Assembly: GCF_000003605.2 (NCBI RefSeq)
Contig: NW_003116454.1
Location: 38,012 to 67,829 of the forward strand
Reading direction: 5' to 3'
Origin: Saccoglossus kowalevskii
Taxonomy: Eukaryota; Hemichordata; Enteropneusta; Harrimaniidae
Length of the DNA stretch: 29,818 nucleotides
Part shown: in pieces, positions 26,101-29,818 of the stretch
Position numbering within the stretch: position 1 is the stretch's first letter
Layout of the letters: each line of letters starts with the position of its first letter
Program-made: the position numbers and the translations under genes
Notes under the pieces: generated by a model
Database searches by the model: none
What the model saw: the letters and a program-made list of their open reading frames with translations, nothing else
What the model was told of the DNA's origin: nothing

Positions 26101-27979
26101 GTGTACTTCCCGTAGCGCAACAAGGCTGGGCAATACGAGATATATGTTAATCTAGCATATAATAAATATAAAGAGATGCGCCTGCAATAGAACAATATAC
26201 ATATGGTATATATATGTATATATATGCCATTGATACATGGAATCTTGTTGATTGCAAAATCTCTCAACAGTTTTTATAGTCGTGGATAGTATTTGGGTCA
26301 AAACATTTTAGGTTTTTCATTTATTTACAGGTCAAATTTCATCCCACCAATGCAGATGCACTTGCTACGGGTTCCACCGATGGTCTGGTATGTGTTTTTG
26401 ATATCAGTCAAAGAAGCGAGGAAAATGCACTCGTTACAACCCTCAATTCAGAATCTTCAGTCGTAAGTATTAGATTTCATAGACTCTTACAGTATCGTAC
26501 GTTCTTTAATCTAAACTGATTCAAGTCTTGGTATGTTAGCTTGATGACAATATCTGTATTGAATATAAAACAGCAATTGTATGCATGCATGTGACCCACA
26601 TCGAATGAAACTCGGAGCAATGAATGTGTTTCTATAACTCTTGAATTGACATCTAGAAAGTAGAAAATGACCTCCGGTATATACATGTATATATACATCT
26701 CAATCAAACAATGATCGTAGCATGCGTGTACATGTACAGGTACTGGTATATACCAGTACAATATTTTGTGTATAATTGCCTTTGATTTGAGTTTTGTAAT
26801 TTGTAAATTTCAGGTCATGAATGTGCATGACGTTGTTTAATTCATATTACCTCATGAATATGCATGACGTTGTTTGATTCATATTACCTCATGAATATGC
26901 ATGACGTTGTTTGATTCATATTACCTCATGAATATGCATGACGTTGTTTGATGCATATTACCTCATGAATATGCATAAGGTTGTTTGATTCATATTACTT
27001 GATGAATATATATGAGGTTGTTTGAGAAGGCAGTTGTTTGATCCAGACAAATAATCAGTAATTAGAAATGAGAATAGCGATGGATGTATTTACATAACTG
27101 TTGTGGCACTGAAGTAATTGTCTAATGTTTGAATCATGGCAAATCATTGTAATTAACACTTTTGGGTTTTGAAAAAAGATAGGCTGCAAATGCACATGTG
27201 CTGTACAGTGTTCTATTGTTATGACATTTCTATTTTTCGTAAGATTTCGTAATAATGACCAATGCTGTTATTGTTTCATATTTTCATTTTAGAGTCGTAT
27301 GGACTGGTGTGGTGCTAATAGTGAATACATTTATTGTTTGACGCACACTGAACAAATCATGATCTGGGATGCAGTGGAGGTAAATACTAGCTAGCTCTAT
27401 CTATACTAGCTCTCGTCTCCCATGCAAGAAATAGTTTGGACCTACTTGCATGCATGGAATGGCCCGGAACCACCTCATATGCAGATTTTCTTGCATGCAC
27501 AGAATAAACATGATAAACTTCAATTTAAATATTGAATGTGACATGTGTTTGCATTGTAAAATATAGATTTGAGAATTTATAAAATAATATAAACTGTTTC
27601 AGGTCATCATGTGCATCACTTATAAATGTGTTCATCACATCTTAAAATTCATAGAGTTTTATTGAACTTTAGGGACTATTATGTGAAATATTTGATGATC
27701 TAAATTCACCAGAATTCAACTTTGTTTCAAATTACTGCCATCCACAGTAGTTGGAAACATATGAATCTTTGTAAATCCATTCACTAGAGCACTAAGTGTT
27801 AGCAACAAAAAAAATTCTACACATGATTTAATTTAAACAATGGCCAGATGTTATAAAAAAAATGTTAAAATTTGAACCTTTATTTTTTATTTCCACAATT
27901 CGGGCAAATTCTAACCATCACATATATCACATAAGCAATATGAATTCTCAGACTGCTAATTTAACTGGCAGTCATTTTA

Positions 27980-28041
<62 letters not shown>

Positions 28042-29439
28042 TATATATGTTTCAATTAGCTATAAAGGCAAGTCATAGTGGTTTCATATGCTTGTGGATA
28101 TATTTTTTGGTTCAATAAAATTTCCTTGACATTATTTCTTCTCCCTATTGTTTCTTGAAATTTAAAAGCATCAAAATATAGACAAGGACAATGTCATTGA
28201 CATTTCAAGGTTTTGGTTCAATTTTCATGAAAAATCAAAAATACATGTATAGTATTTTATGAAAATTAAAATAAAATACAACTTGCCTTTGCAAATTATT
28301 GTATGAAACAATAATTCTCTTGTGTTAACCTTTTCACCACCAGTTTCCTCCTCTCATCACAAATTCACAAAATAGTCCCGCTTATAGTCTACACTTTCCT
28401 TCAGAAGATTGTGAAAAAAATAGCCAATTTTTTTGAGTAAAAGCTGAAAATTGACTCAATTTTTGTTGGCTCCTAAATTAGCATTCATTTATAGAATTAT
28501 TGAAGAATTATAGGAAAAAAGTGCAGAAAAATTAGGACGAGAAAAGGCTAAAATGTAATTCTATTGTCATCTTGTTATTGCAGTCAACAAGAATCACAAA
28601 ATTTGATGATATTCGACAGAATCTTGGCGTAAGTATTAGTTTGTATTTTTTCAGGAAATTGTCTCATTTACAGTAGAGCCACAACAAAAATACTGAAATG
28701 TGTGTCTACTTATAATCGTTTCTAACCATCCTTGATGATTCAGTGTGCATGATAATGTGAATTGAATGTTTGAAATACTGTTTAATTCCTTGTTCACTGA
28801 TACACTGTGACCATTAGGTTTCCCACAGATAAATGAATGTCCCTCCAATTGTAAGAATGAATGAATGTAACATCCTATTTTCTTTGTAAAATTAATTTCT
28901 GGCATTGCAAAAATCTATTATTTTTTTCCAAAATAGACAGATAACCACAGTTAAAATTGGTTGAAACATGATAGTTGTATTCACCCAGCGATTTGAATAT
29001 GATGATTACTAGTGATTCGGTCATTGAAGTGCGCCCTCAATTTTTTTAGTGTTCTGAATAGAAATAGAAATCCTTGGCAGTGTACCAAGCATGATGTTGG
29101 AATTTGAATTTGCTCTGAATTCTCATTAATATGATACATGTCTAAATTTTTGCACATTTTCAGGTCGGTGGGTGGGTGGGTGGAAACCTGTACTCTAAAC
29201 CTGTTATTAAATTTAAATATATCTTTGAACTATAGAGTTTAGAAAGTGTCTGTTACTGGATGGTGTGCTTGTATTGAGAGATTTAACGAGTTCAGCTTGA
29301 GTGGAAGAAGCCAAGTGACATCAATCATTTTTTTTTATTTATTAAATTTATAGGAACGTGGTATCGAAGTAGAATATTTAGTAGATTGTTTCTATAATTC
29401 TTCGTTGAAGACGCTTGTCGTGCTCGGAGGCACTCATAG
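1975..29439 (+). CDS. WDR89: WD repeat-containing protein 89 orthologue, ten exons, 3' end missing
   Basis: This is a WD40 beta-propeller protein. Ten exons join with matching phases into 295 codons plus two bases with no internal stop. The vertebrate protein is about 390 residues, so roughly 90 residues (final blade region and C-terminus) lie beyond the right edge. The family match rests on colinear stretches I recognise: GYPGNKFTSFDVNC and CAGTES around residues 124-148, LGAYKESHSDDVTQVKFHP at 166-184, ATGSTDGLVCVFDI near 191-204, and the VLGGTHR end of the last visible exon. Blades end at RCWDVR (residues 107-112), FWDCR (157-161), VFDI (201-204) and IWD (about 247-249). WDVR and WDCR at the ends of adjacent blades form a double DxR box, which is typical of CUL4-DDB1 substrate receptors; that role is inferred. 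The ATG at 1975 gives an N-terminus close in length to vertebrate homologues. The exon is open upstream to its 3' splice site, so a longer form cannot be excluded. From memory, the human CDS sits in one exon, unlike this split gene. Confidence 0.93.
2109..2528 (+). other. WDR89 intron 1
   Basis: A 420-nt GT-AG intron with donor GTATCT. It contains a 13-base C run at 2311-2323 and several T-rich stretches. No gene or conserved structure is seen. Confidence 0.85.
2311..2323 (+). repeat. Poly-C homopolymer
   Basis: Thirteen consecutive C bases in intron 1, followed by AAAC. The run gives a G-run on the minus strand and is likely length-polymorphic. The surrounding DNA is AT-rich. Confidence 0.95.
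2529..2629 (+). CDS. WDR89: WDR89 coding exon 2
   Basis: This 101-nt exon is bounded by TTTTTTTACAG and the strong donor AAAAG|GTAAGT. It encodes residues 45-78. The stretch LVAAAGSNNSIKIYSRNRL fits the end of blade 1 in WDR89 (LVAVLCSNGSIRIYDKERL in human). It leaves one base of a split glycine codon that exon 3 completes, so the join is phase-consistent. Confidence 0.93.
2873..3051. repeat. 19-bp tandem repeat, ATTACTAGCTTAAACTAGC units
   Basis: About eight to nine units of a 19-bp motif, some interrupted by shorter TTAATAGCA or TTACTAGCA fillers and one by ACATGTAG. Each unit has CTAG at both ends of CTTAAA, so it is nearly self-complementary. Units are highly alike, which suggests recent expansion. 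Confidence 0.92.
3405..3872. repeat. Dispersed repeat family B, copy 1, internally duplicated
   Basis: Two related segments sit about 160 bp apart. TTCAAAATGGCTGACTGG near 3551 and TTCAAAATGGCCGACTGG near 3711 are each followed by GCCATTT and TTTTAATGAAT- or TTTGAATTAAT-like sequence, then a CATATCTC or AATATCTC string. The copy ends with GCCATACATGGCTTGT. A further copy is at about 13008-13312. The conserved order of motifs shows an interspersed element and not chance similarity. I could not define its ends or class. Confidence 0.7.
5447..5610. mobile_element. Candidate 156-bp MITE with 22-bp inverted ends and TTAA flanks
   Basis: The left end at 5451-5472 reads AGTGGGGGAGTCGTCACCTG, then TG. 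The right end at 5585-5606, reverse-complemented, reads AGTGAGAGGGTCATCACCTG, then TG. They match at 18 of 22 positions. Both ends are directly flanked by TTAA (5447-5450 and 5607-5610). The inside (about 112 bp) is more GC-rich than its surroundings. TTAA duplication is known for piggyBac and Sola3 types, but the AGTG terminus is not the usual piggyBac CCC. The superfamily is therefore unresolved, and TTAA, itself a palindrome, could be part of the inverted repeat. Confidence 0.6.
5965..6240. repeat. Dispersed repeat family A, copy 1 (tandem halves)
   Basis: GACTTCTTGAAAACTACCAG at 5973 and GACTTCTTGAAAACAACTAG at 6096 start two related halves. Each continues with CAATTGCTTTG and later TCTCTAATTTTA followed by a TATTTTTG-type string. 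The same order occurs at about 12119-12415, so this is a dispersed repeat. It lacks the GC-rich hairpin head seen in the second copy. Confidence 0.7.
8722..8759. repeat. Short direct duplication, GGTATGTRATTGTTAGAT
   Basis: Two adjacent 18-bp copies, differing at one base (GTGATT versus GTAATT), sit in intron 2. Confidence 0.8.
11179..11263 (+). CDS. WDR89: WDR89 coding exon 3
   Basis: An 85-nt exon lies between CCCTATTAG and the donor CAG|GTAAGC. It completes the glycine codon and encodes GHSETLTGIRFGH, then LVYTSSRDGTV. That is a classic WD blade with the GH start and the S-x-D-G-T-V strand. It ends two bases into the arginine codon that exon 4 finishes. It follows an 8.5-kb intron, the longest in the window. 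Confidence 0.95.
12028..12415. repeat. Dispersed repeat family A, copy 2, with hairpin head
   Basis: It starts with a stem-loop: AGCTCTGCTGTCGA pairs imperfectly with TCGAGCGGAGCT across CTTTG (about 12032-12062). TTATCATATGAGTGATTGTC and a GTCGTCCGTCGTCCGT tract follow. Two halves then begin GACTTCTTCTTGAAAACTAC (12121) and GACTTCTTGTTAAAAACCTC (12278), sharing GCTTTGATA, CTCAGATTTGTT and ATGATGATATCTT. It is much like copy 1 at 5965-6240. I know elements of this look as abundant in several marine invertebrate genomes, but cannot assign a class. Confidence 0.72.
12771..12926. repeat. 31-bp tandem repeat, CTTTTACTGGGGTATTAGGG core
   Basis: Four near-identical units plus a diverged fifth, each with TTTTACTGGGGTATTAGGGA followed by GTCACAGTGAC. 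The fourth lacks three bases (GTCAGTGAC) and the fifth reads TCTTGGGTGTTCGGAAGTCA. Near-identity of the first units implies recent duplication. Confidence 0.92.
13008..13312. repeat. Dispersed repeat family B, copy 2
   Basis: It matches copy 1 in order: a CATCATGTTATAGATATACA string, GACTAGTGGCTATTTTGTTT, TTAATTCTGTTCCACAGCAA, then TCTCTCAATATGGACAAGTA, and finally a TCATGCATGGCTTGT end. An unrelated or strongly diverged stretch lies at about 13150-13250. It carries no intact coding capacity. Confidence 0.65.
14336..14431. repeat. GGT/GGTT low-complexity tract running into the gap
   Basis: G-rich, C-poor sequence built from GGTGGGTGGG, GGTTGGTTGG, and repeated TAGGTAGGT, ending directly at the N run. 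The tract is probably why the assembly broke, and it may continue inside the gap. Confidence 0.85.
14432..14898. other. Assembly gap (467 N)
   Basis: An unbroken run of N inside intron 3. Apparent open frames across it are meaningless. The true length and content are unknown. Confidence 1.
16087..16136 (+). CDS. WDR89: WDR89 coding exon 4 (50 nt)
   Basis: This very short exon follows the acceptor TTCCATGTAG and ends at TTCACAG|GTATAG. It encodes RCWDVRAKKSKAQQVFTG, closing blade 2 with W109-D110-V111-R112, the first of two DxR motifs. The +4 to +6 positions of the donor (TAG) depart from consensus. The same CAG|GTATAG string recurs about 1.1 kb downstream inside the intronic minisatellite. 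Phase 2 in and phase 1 out match the neighbouring exons. Confidence 0.93.
16137..16266. repeat. Minisatellite header A
   Basis: A non-repetitive 130-bp segment that begins at the exon 4 donor (GTATAGTTTTACATGTGACT) and ends GTGTACTGCTTTCAG, an acceptor-like string, just before the first 22-bp unit. A diverged copy is header B. It contains strings such as GTTGAAATGTGCAAGTGAC that resemble the array unit, so the array may have arisen from its edge. Confidence 0.85.
16267..17238. repeat. Minisatellite array A, 22-23 bp units
   Basis: About 42 units sharing TCCAAATGTGACTGCTG, with variable ends CAGTTT, CAGTG, CAAGTG, TGAGTG, CAACTG or CAAATG. The first part (to about 16450) uses mostly 22-bp units; the rest uses 23-bp units. 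A marked variant, GCACAGTTGC followed by TAAATGTGATTACTGC or CAAATGTGATTACTGC, occurs at 16618 and 16916. This shows higher-order duplication of blocks of about 13 units. Confidence 0.97.
17244..17379. repeat. Minisatellite header B, copy of header A
   Basis: A 136-bp copy of header A starting GTATAGTTTTACGTGTGACT and ending TGTGTACTGCTTTCAG. It differs from A by scattered substitutions and small indels, for example an extra GTTGCAA near 17336. It is preceded by CAG at 17241-17243, so the copied block includes the last bases of exon 4. Confidence 0.9.
17380..18712. repeat. Minisatellite array B, 22-23 bp units
   Basis: About 58 units of the same TCCAAATGTGACTGCTG core. The marked GCACAGTTGCC variant recurs at 17853 and 18058. 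Two 20-bp units lacking CTG occur at about 18421-18460. A cluster of 22-bp CAGTG-type units lies near 18530-18640, and the last units decay (ATATGATT, AATTGGACT). The array ends before 18720. Confidence 0.97.
18979..19081 (+). CDS. WDR89: WDR89 coding exon 5
   Basis: A 103-nt exon lies between GAATTCTGCATTCAG and TTCTG|GTAAGT. It encodes residues 124-157 plus part of W158. The stretches GYPGNKFTSFDVNC and IVCAGTESVGEDAYIIFW match the human protein closely and identify the gene best. The exon ends two bases into the tryptophan codon of the second WDxR motif. Confidence 0.97.
19458..19610. repeat. Dispersed repeat family C, copy 1
   Basis: It shares ordered strings with 28325-28495: TTAACCTCTTCACCACCAGT, AAAATAGTCCC, AAAAAAATAGCCAA, GAGTAAAAACTGAAAATT, TTGTTGGCTCC-like sequence, AAATTA and TTCATTT. 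Similarity stops at TTCATTT, exactly where the inverted-repeat element at 19611 begins. Confidence 0.85.
19611..20020. mobile_element. Candidate 410-bp element with 15-bp terminal inverted repeats
   Basis: AGGCCAGACTTTTCT at 19611-19625 is the exact reverse complement of AGAAAAGTCTGGCCT at 20006-20020. Inside, the palindromic string GAAATAAAATTTTATT occurs twice (19751 and 19938). There is no transposase-size open frame, so it would be non-autonomous. No clear target-site duplication is visible, which weakens the call. Its left edge coincides with the end of similarity between the two family C copies. Confidence 0.5.
20189..20206. repeat. 18-bp perfect GC-rich palindrome
   Basis: TAGGGGGTGCACCCCCTA reads the same on both strands and is followed at once by TATAAAATC. 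It is unusual in composition for this AT-rich intron. Confidence 0.9.
20877..20896. repeat. Poly-T run
   Basis: Twenty consecutive T bases, equal to poly-A on the minus strand. It could be the tail of a minus-strand retroposon, but no recognisable SINE or LINE body adjoins it. Confidence 0.9.
24124..24187 (+). CDS. WDR89: WDR89 coding exon 6
   Basis: A 64-nt exon lies between CTCGCTTGACAG and CACAG|GTAAGT. It completes W158 and encodes DCRSTN, then LLGAYKESHSDDVTQ (residues 159-179). The peptide LGAYxExHSDDVTQ is the most diagnostic string of the family. WDCR (158-161) is the second DxR motif, one blade after WDVR. The exon ends in phase 0, as do exons 7, 8 and 9. Confidence 0.97.
24188..26330 (+). 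other. WDR89 intron 6
   Basis: A 2.1-kb GT-AG intron, donor GTAAGT, acceptor TTTATTTACAG. It contains the CTCF-like motif at 25189-25202, C-rich strings near 25078-25090 and 25900-25917, and a TA-rich palindromic stretch near 26203-26226. No gene is seen. Confidence 0.85.
25189..25202 (+). promoter_or_regulatory. CTCF-like binding motif
   Basis: ACACTAGAGGGCAG matches the 14-base bilaterian CTCF core (CCASYAGRKGGCRS) at 13 positions, failing only at the first. CTCF is present in most bilaterians. The same string is also spread by repeats in some genomes, so occupancy is not implied. Confidence 0.4.
26331..26462 (+). CDS. WDR89: WDR89 coding exon 7
   Basis: A 132-nt phase 0-0 exon lies between TTATTTACAG and AGTC|GTAAGT. 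It encodes VKFHPTNADALATGSTDG, then LVCVFDISQRSEENALVTT (residues 180-223). This is a complete WD strand set for blade 4. It aligns with VRFHPSNPNMVVSGSSDG and the following LVNVFDI of the human protein, including the later ALVTT. Confidence 0.97.
26740..26759. repeat. Perfect 20-bp palindrome
   Basis: GTACTGGTATATACCAGTAC is its own reverse complement over all 20 bases. It could extrude as a cruciform or form a hairpin in the transcript. It lies about 55 bp before the 37-bp array. Confidence 0.95.
26815..27024. repeat. 37-bp tandem array with octamer-like sites
   Basis: About 5.7 units sharing CTCATGAATATGCATGACG, then TTGTTTGATTCATATTAC. The first unit differs (ATGAATGTGCAT) and the last two are degraded (ATGCATAAGG, ATATATATGAGG). 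CATATT and AATATG in each unit can pair across an 8-base loop. ATGAATATGCAT resembles a palindromic POU/Oct target. Confidence 0.93.
27293..27379 (+). CDS. WDR89: WDR89 coding exon 8
   Basis: An 87-nt phase 0-0 exon lies between TTTTCATTTTAG and GGAG|GTAAAT. It encodes SRMDWCGANSEYIYCLTHTE, then QIMIWDAVE (residues 224-252), which is blade 5. The pattern W-x-G, then IYC-x-TH and a closing WD, matches the same blade in vertebrate WDR89. Confidence 0.95.
27979..28040. repeat. (TTA)n microsatellite
   Basis: About 18 uninterrupted TTA/ATT triplets followed by TATATTATATATG. It is likely to vary in length between individuals. Confidence 0.95.
28325..28495. repeat. Dispersed repeat family C, copy 2
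   Basis: It has the same motif order as 19458-19610, starting TTAACCTTTTCACCACCAGT and ending CATTCATTT. The two copies differ by substitutions and small indels, so they are old. After CATTT it continues into sequence not found after copy 1. Confidence 0.85.
28584..28628 (+). CDS. WDR89: WDR89 coding exon 9 (45 nt)
   Basis: A 45-nt phase 0-0 microexon lies between CTTGTTATTGCAG and TTGGC|GTAAGT. It encodes STRITKFDDIRQNLG (residues 253-267), corresponding to the linker after blade 5 (VTRLNVQDVRE in human). It is too short to find by open-frame length. It is supported by its splice sites, phase and position in the homology. Confidence 0.85.
28629..29353 (+). other. WDR89 intron 9
   Basis: A 725-nt GT-AG intron, donor GTAAGT, acceptor AAATTTATAG. 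It holds a GGGT tract (29167-29183) preceded by the acceptor-like CACATTTTCAG at 29153-29163. No gene is seen. Confidence 0.87.
29167..29183 (+). other. GGTGGG tract, possible G-quadruplex
   Basis: GGTGGGTGGGTGGGTGG has five G runs with single-T loops on the transcribed-sense strand of intron 9, about 170 nt before exon 10. Three runs have three G and two have two G, so a two-layer quadruplex is possible. Confidence 0.5.
29354..29439 (+). CDS. WDR89: WDR89 coding exon 10 (last exon in the window)
   Basis: An 86-nt exon lies between TTTATTAAATTTATAG and CATAG|GTATGA. It encodes ERGIEVEYLVDCFYNSSLKT, then LVVLGGTHR with the final codon split (residues 268-296). It matches the blade 6 strands YLIGGLYHEKTDTLHVIGG of the human protein. 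The next exon, beginning with the completed arginine or serine and probably a G-x-I strand, lies beyond 29818. Confidence 0.93.
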
Positions 29440-29818
29440 GTATGATAATTTTATTTTTTTATACACGACTAACATCTAAGATTAAGTAGACAGCGTAATT
29501 CACAAATGACGTCACGATTCTGACAAATAAATAAAAAAAATAGGATAGTGACGTAAATTGTTTGTGTTGTGAAATTGATGCAGTAATTACCTCATTGGAA
29601 TTCCCAACAATTCACTGAAAAGACAAAATTAAGGAGGTTTTCCAAGTTGTCTGCATTTGTTCTTTTTAACGCGCTGAATGGTTTTTGATTTTAGTTTAGT
29701 AAGATTGGCTATGTGTGCATTTGTTCAAAAGGGGTCACTCACAAATTTCTTTTTTTTTTCTTGTTTCTGTCGAAATATTTAGAAAATAGAAGAAAATGAC
29801 TAAAAACAGAAAGTAAAG
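29440..29818 (+). other. WDR89 intron 10 (incomplete)
   Basis: It starts with donor GTATGA and runs off the window without reaching the next acceptor-exon pair. No coding similarity is visible in it. Confidence 0.75.

Larger units (their letters stand above)
26463..27292 (+). other. WDR89 intron 7
   Basis: An 830-nt GT-AG intron, donor GTAAGT, acceptor TTTCATTTTAG. It is dominated by the palindrome at 26740-26759 and the 37-bp tandem array at 26815-27024. An acceptor-like AAATTTCAG lies at 26806-26814 just before the array. No gene is seen. Confidence 0.87.
27380..28583 (+). other. WDR89 intron 8
   Basis: A 1.2-kb GT-AG intron, donor GTAAAT, acceptor TGTTATTGCAG. It contains a (TTA)n microsatellite and family C copy 2 close to the 3' end. 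No gene is seen; the 65-codon frame at 27862-28059 is a leucine run translated from the microsatellite. Confidence 0.87.

Noticed and set aside
27862-28059. Leucine-rich 65-residue peptide
   Set aside because: The leucine run is a translation of the (TTA)n microsatellite.

Overview
The window is animal nuclear DNA. It is AT-rich (about two thirds A+T by eye), contains one long split gene with consensus GT/AG splice sites, and is otherwise intron sequence full of tandem and dispersed repeats. The protein, the intron sizes and the repeat style (TACATGTA-rich DNA and medium-copy elements carrying GTCGTCCGTCGTCCG) suggest a marine invertebrate such as a mollusc, another lophotrochozoan or a hemichordate. 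The sequence alone does not settle which.

One gene can be supported: an orthologue of the WD40-repeat protein WDR89 on the + strand. Ten coding exons (1975-2108, 2529-2629, 11179-11263, 16087-16136, 18979-19081, 24124-24187, 26331-26462, 27293-27379, 28584-28628, 29354-29439) join in frame to give 295 codons plus two bases. The last blade or so, about 90 residues, and the stop codon lie beyond the right edge. Exon 1 has a good 3' splice site just upstream of the ATG, so a non-coding 5' exon and the promoter lie further left, either in 1-1950 or outside the window. Two successive blades end in W-D-x-R (WDVR and WDCR). This double DxR pattern is typical of DDB1-CUL4 substrate receptors.

Region by region: 1-1953 is non-coding upstream sequence. 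Intron 2 (8.5 kb) holds a 19-bp AGCTTAAACTAGC tandem repeat, dispersed repeats and a candidate 156-bp MITE flanked by TTAA. Intron 3 holds dispersed repeats, a 31-bp tandem array, a GGT-rich tract and a 467-bp assembly gap. Intron 4 is almost wholly a two-part minisatellite of about 100 units of 22-23 bp. Each part is preceded by a ~130-bp header, and both headers start at a CAG|GTATAG splice-donor sequence. Intron 5 holds a candidate 410-bp element with terminal inverted repeats and an 18-bp GC-rich palindrome. Intron 6 has a strong CTCF-like motif. Intron 7 has a perfect 20-bp palindrome next to a 37-bp tandem array of octamer-like sites. Intron 8 has a (TTA)n microsatellite and a second copy of a repeat also present in intron 5. 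Intron 9 has a GGGT tract.

No other protein gene, rRNA, tRNA or CRISPR array was found. The long minus-strand open frames at 16.2-18.8 kb are by-products of the 23-bp repeat, which lacks stop codons in all three minus frames. The most unusual structure is the header-plus-array duplication in intron 4, which copies the exon 4 donor site.
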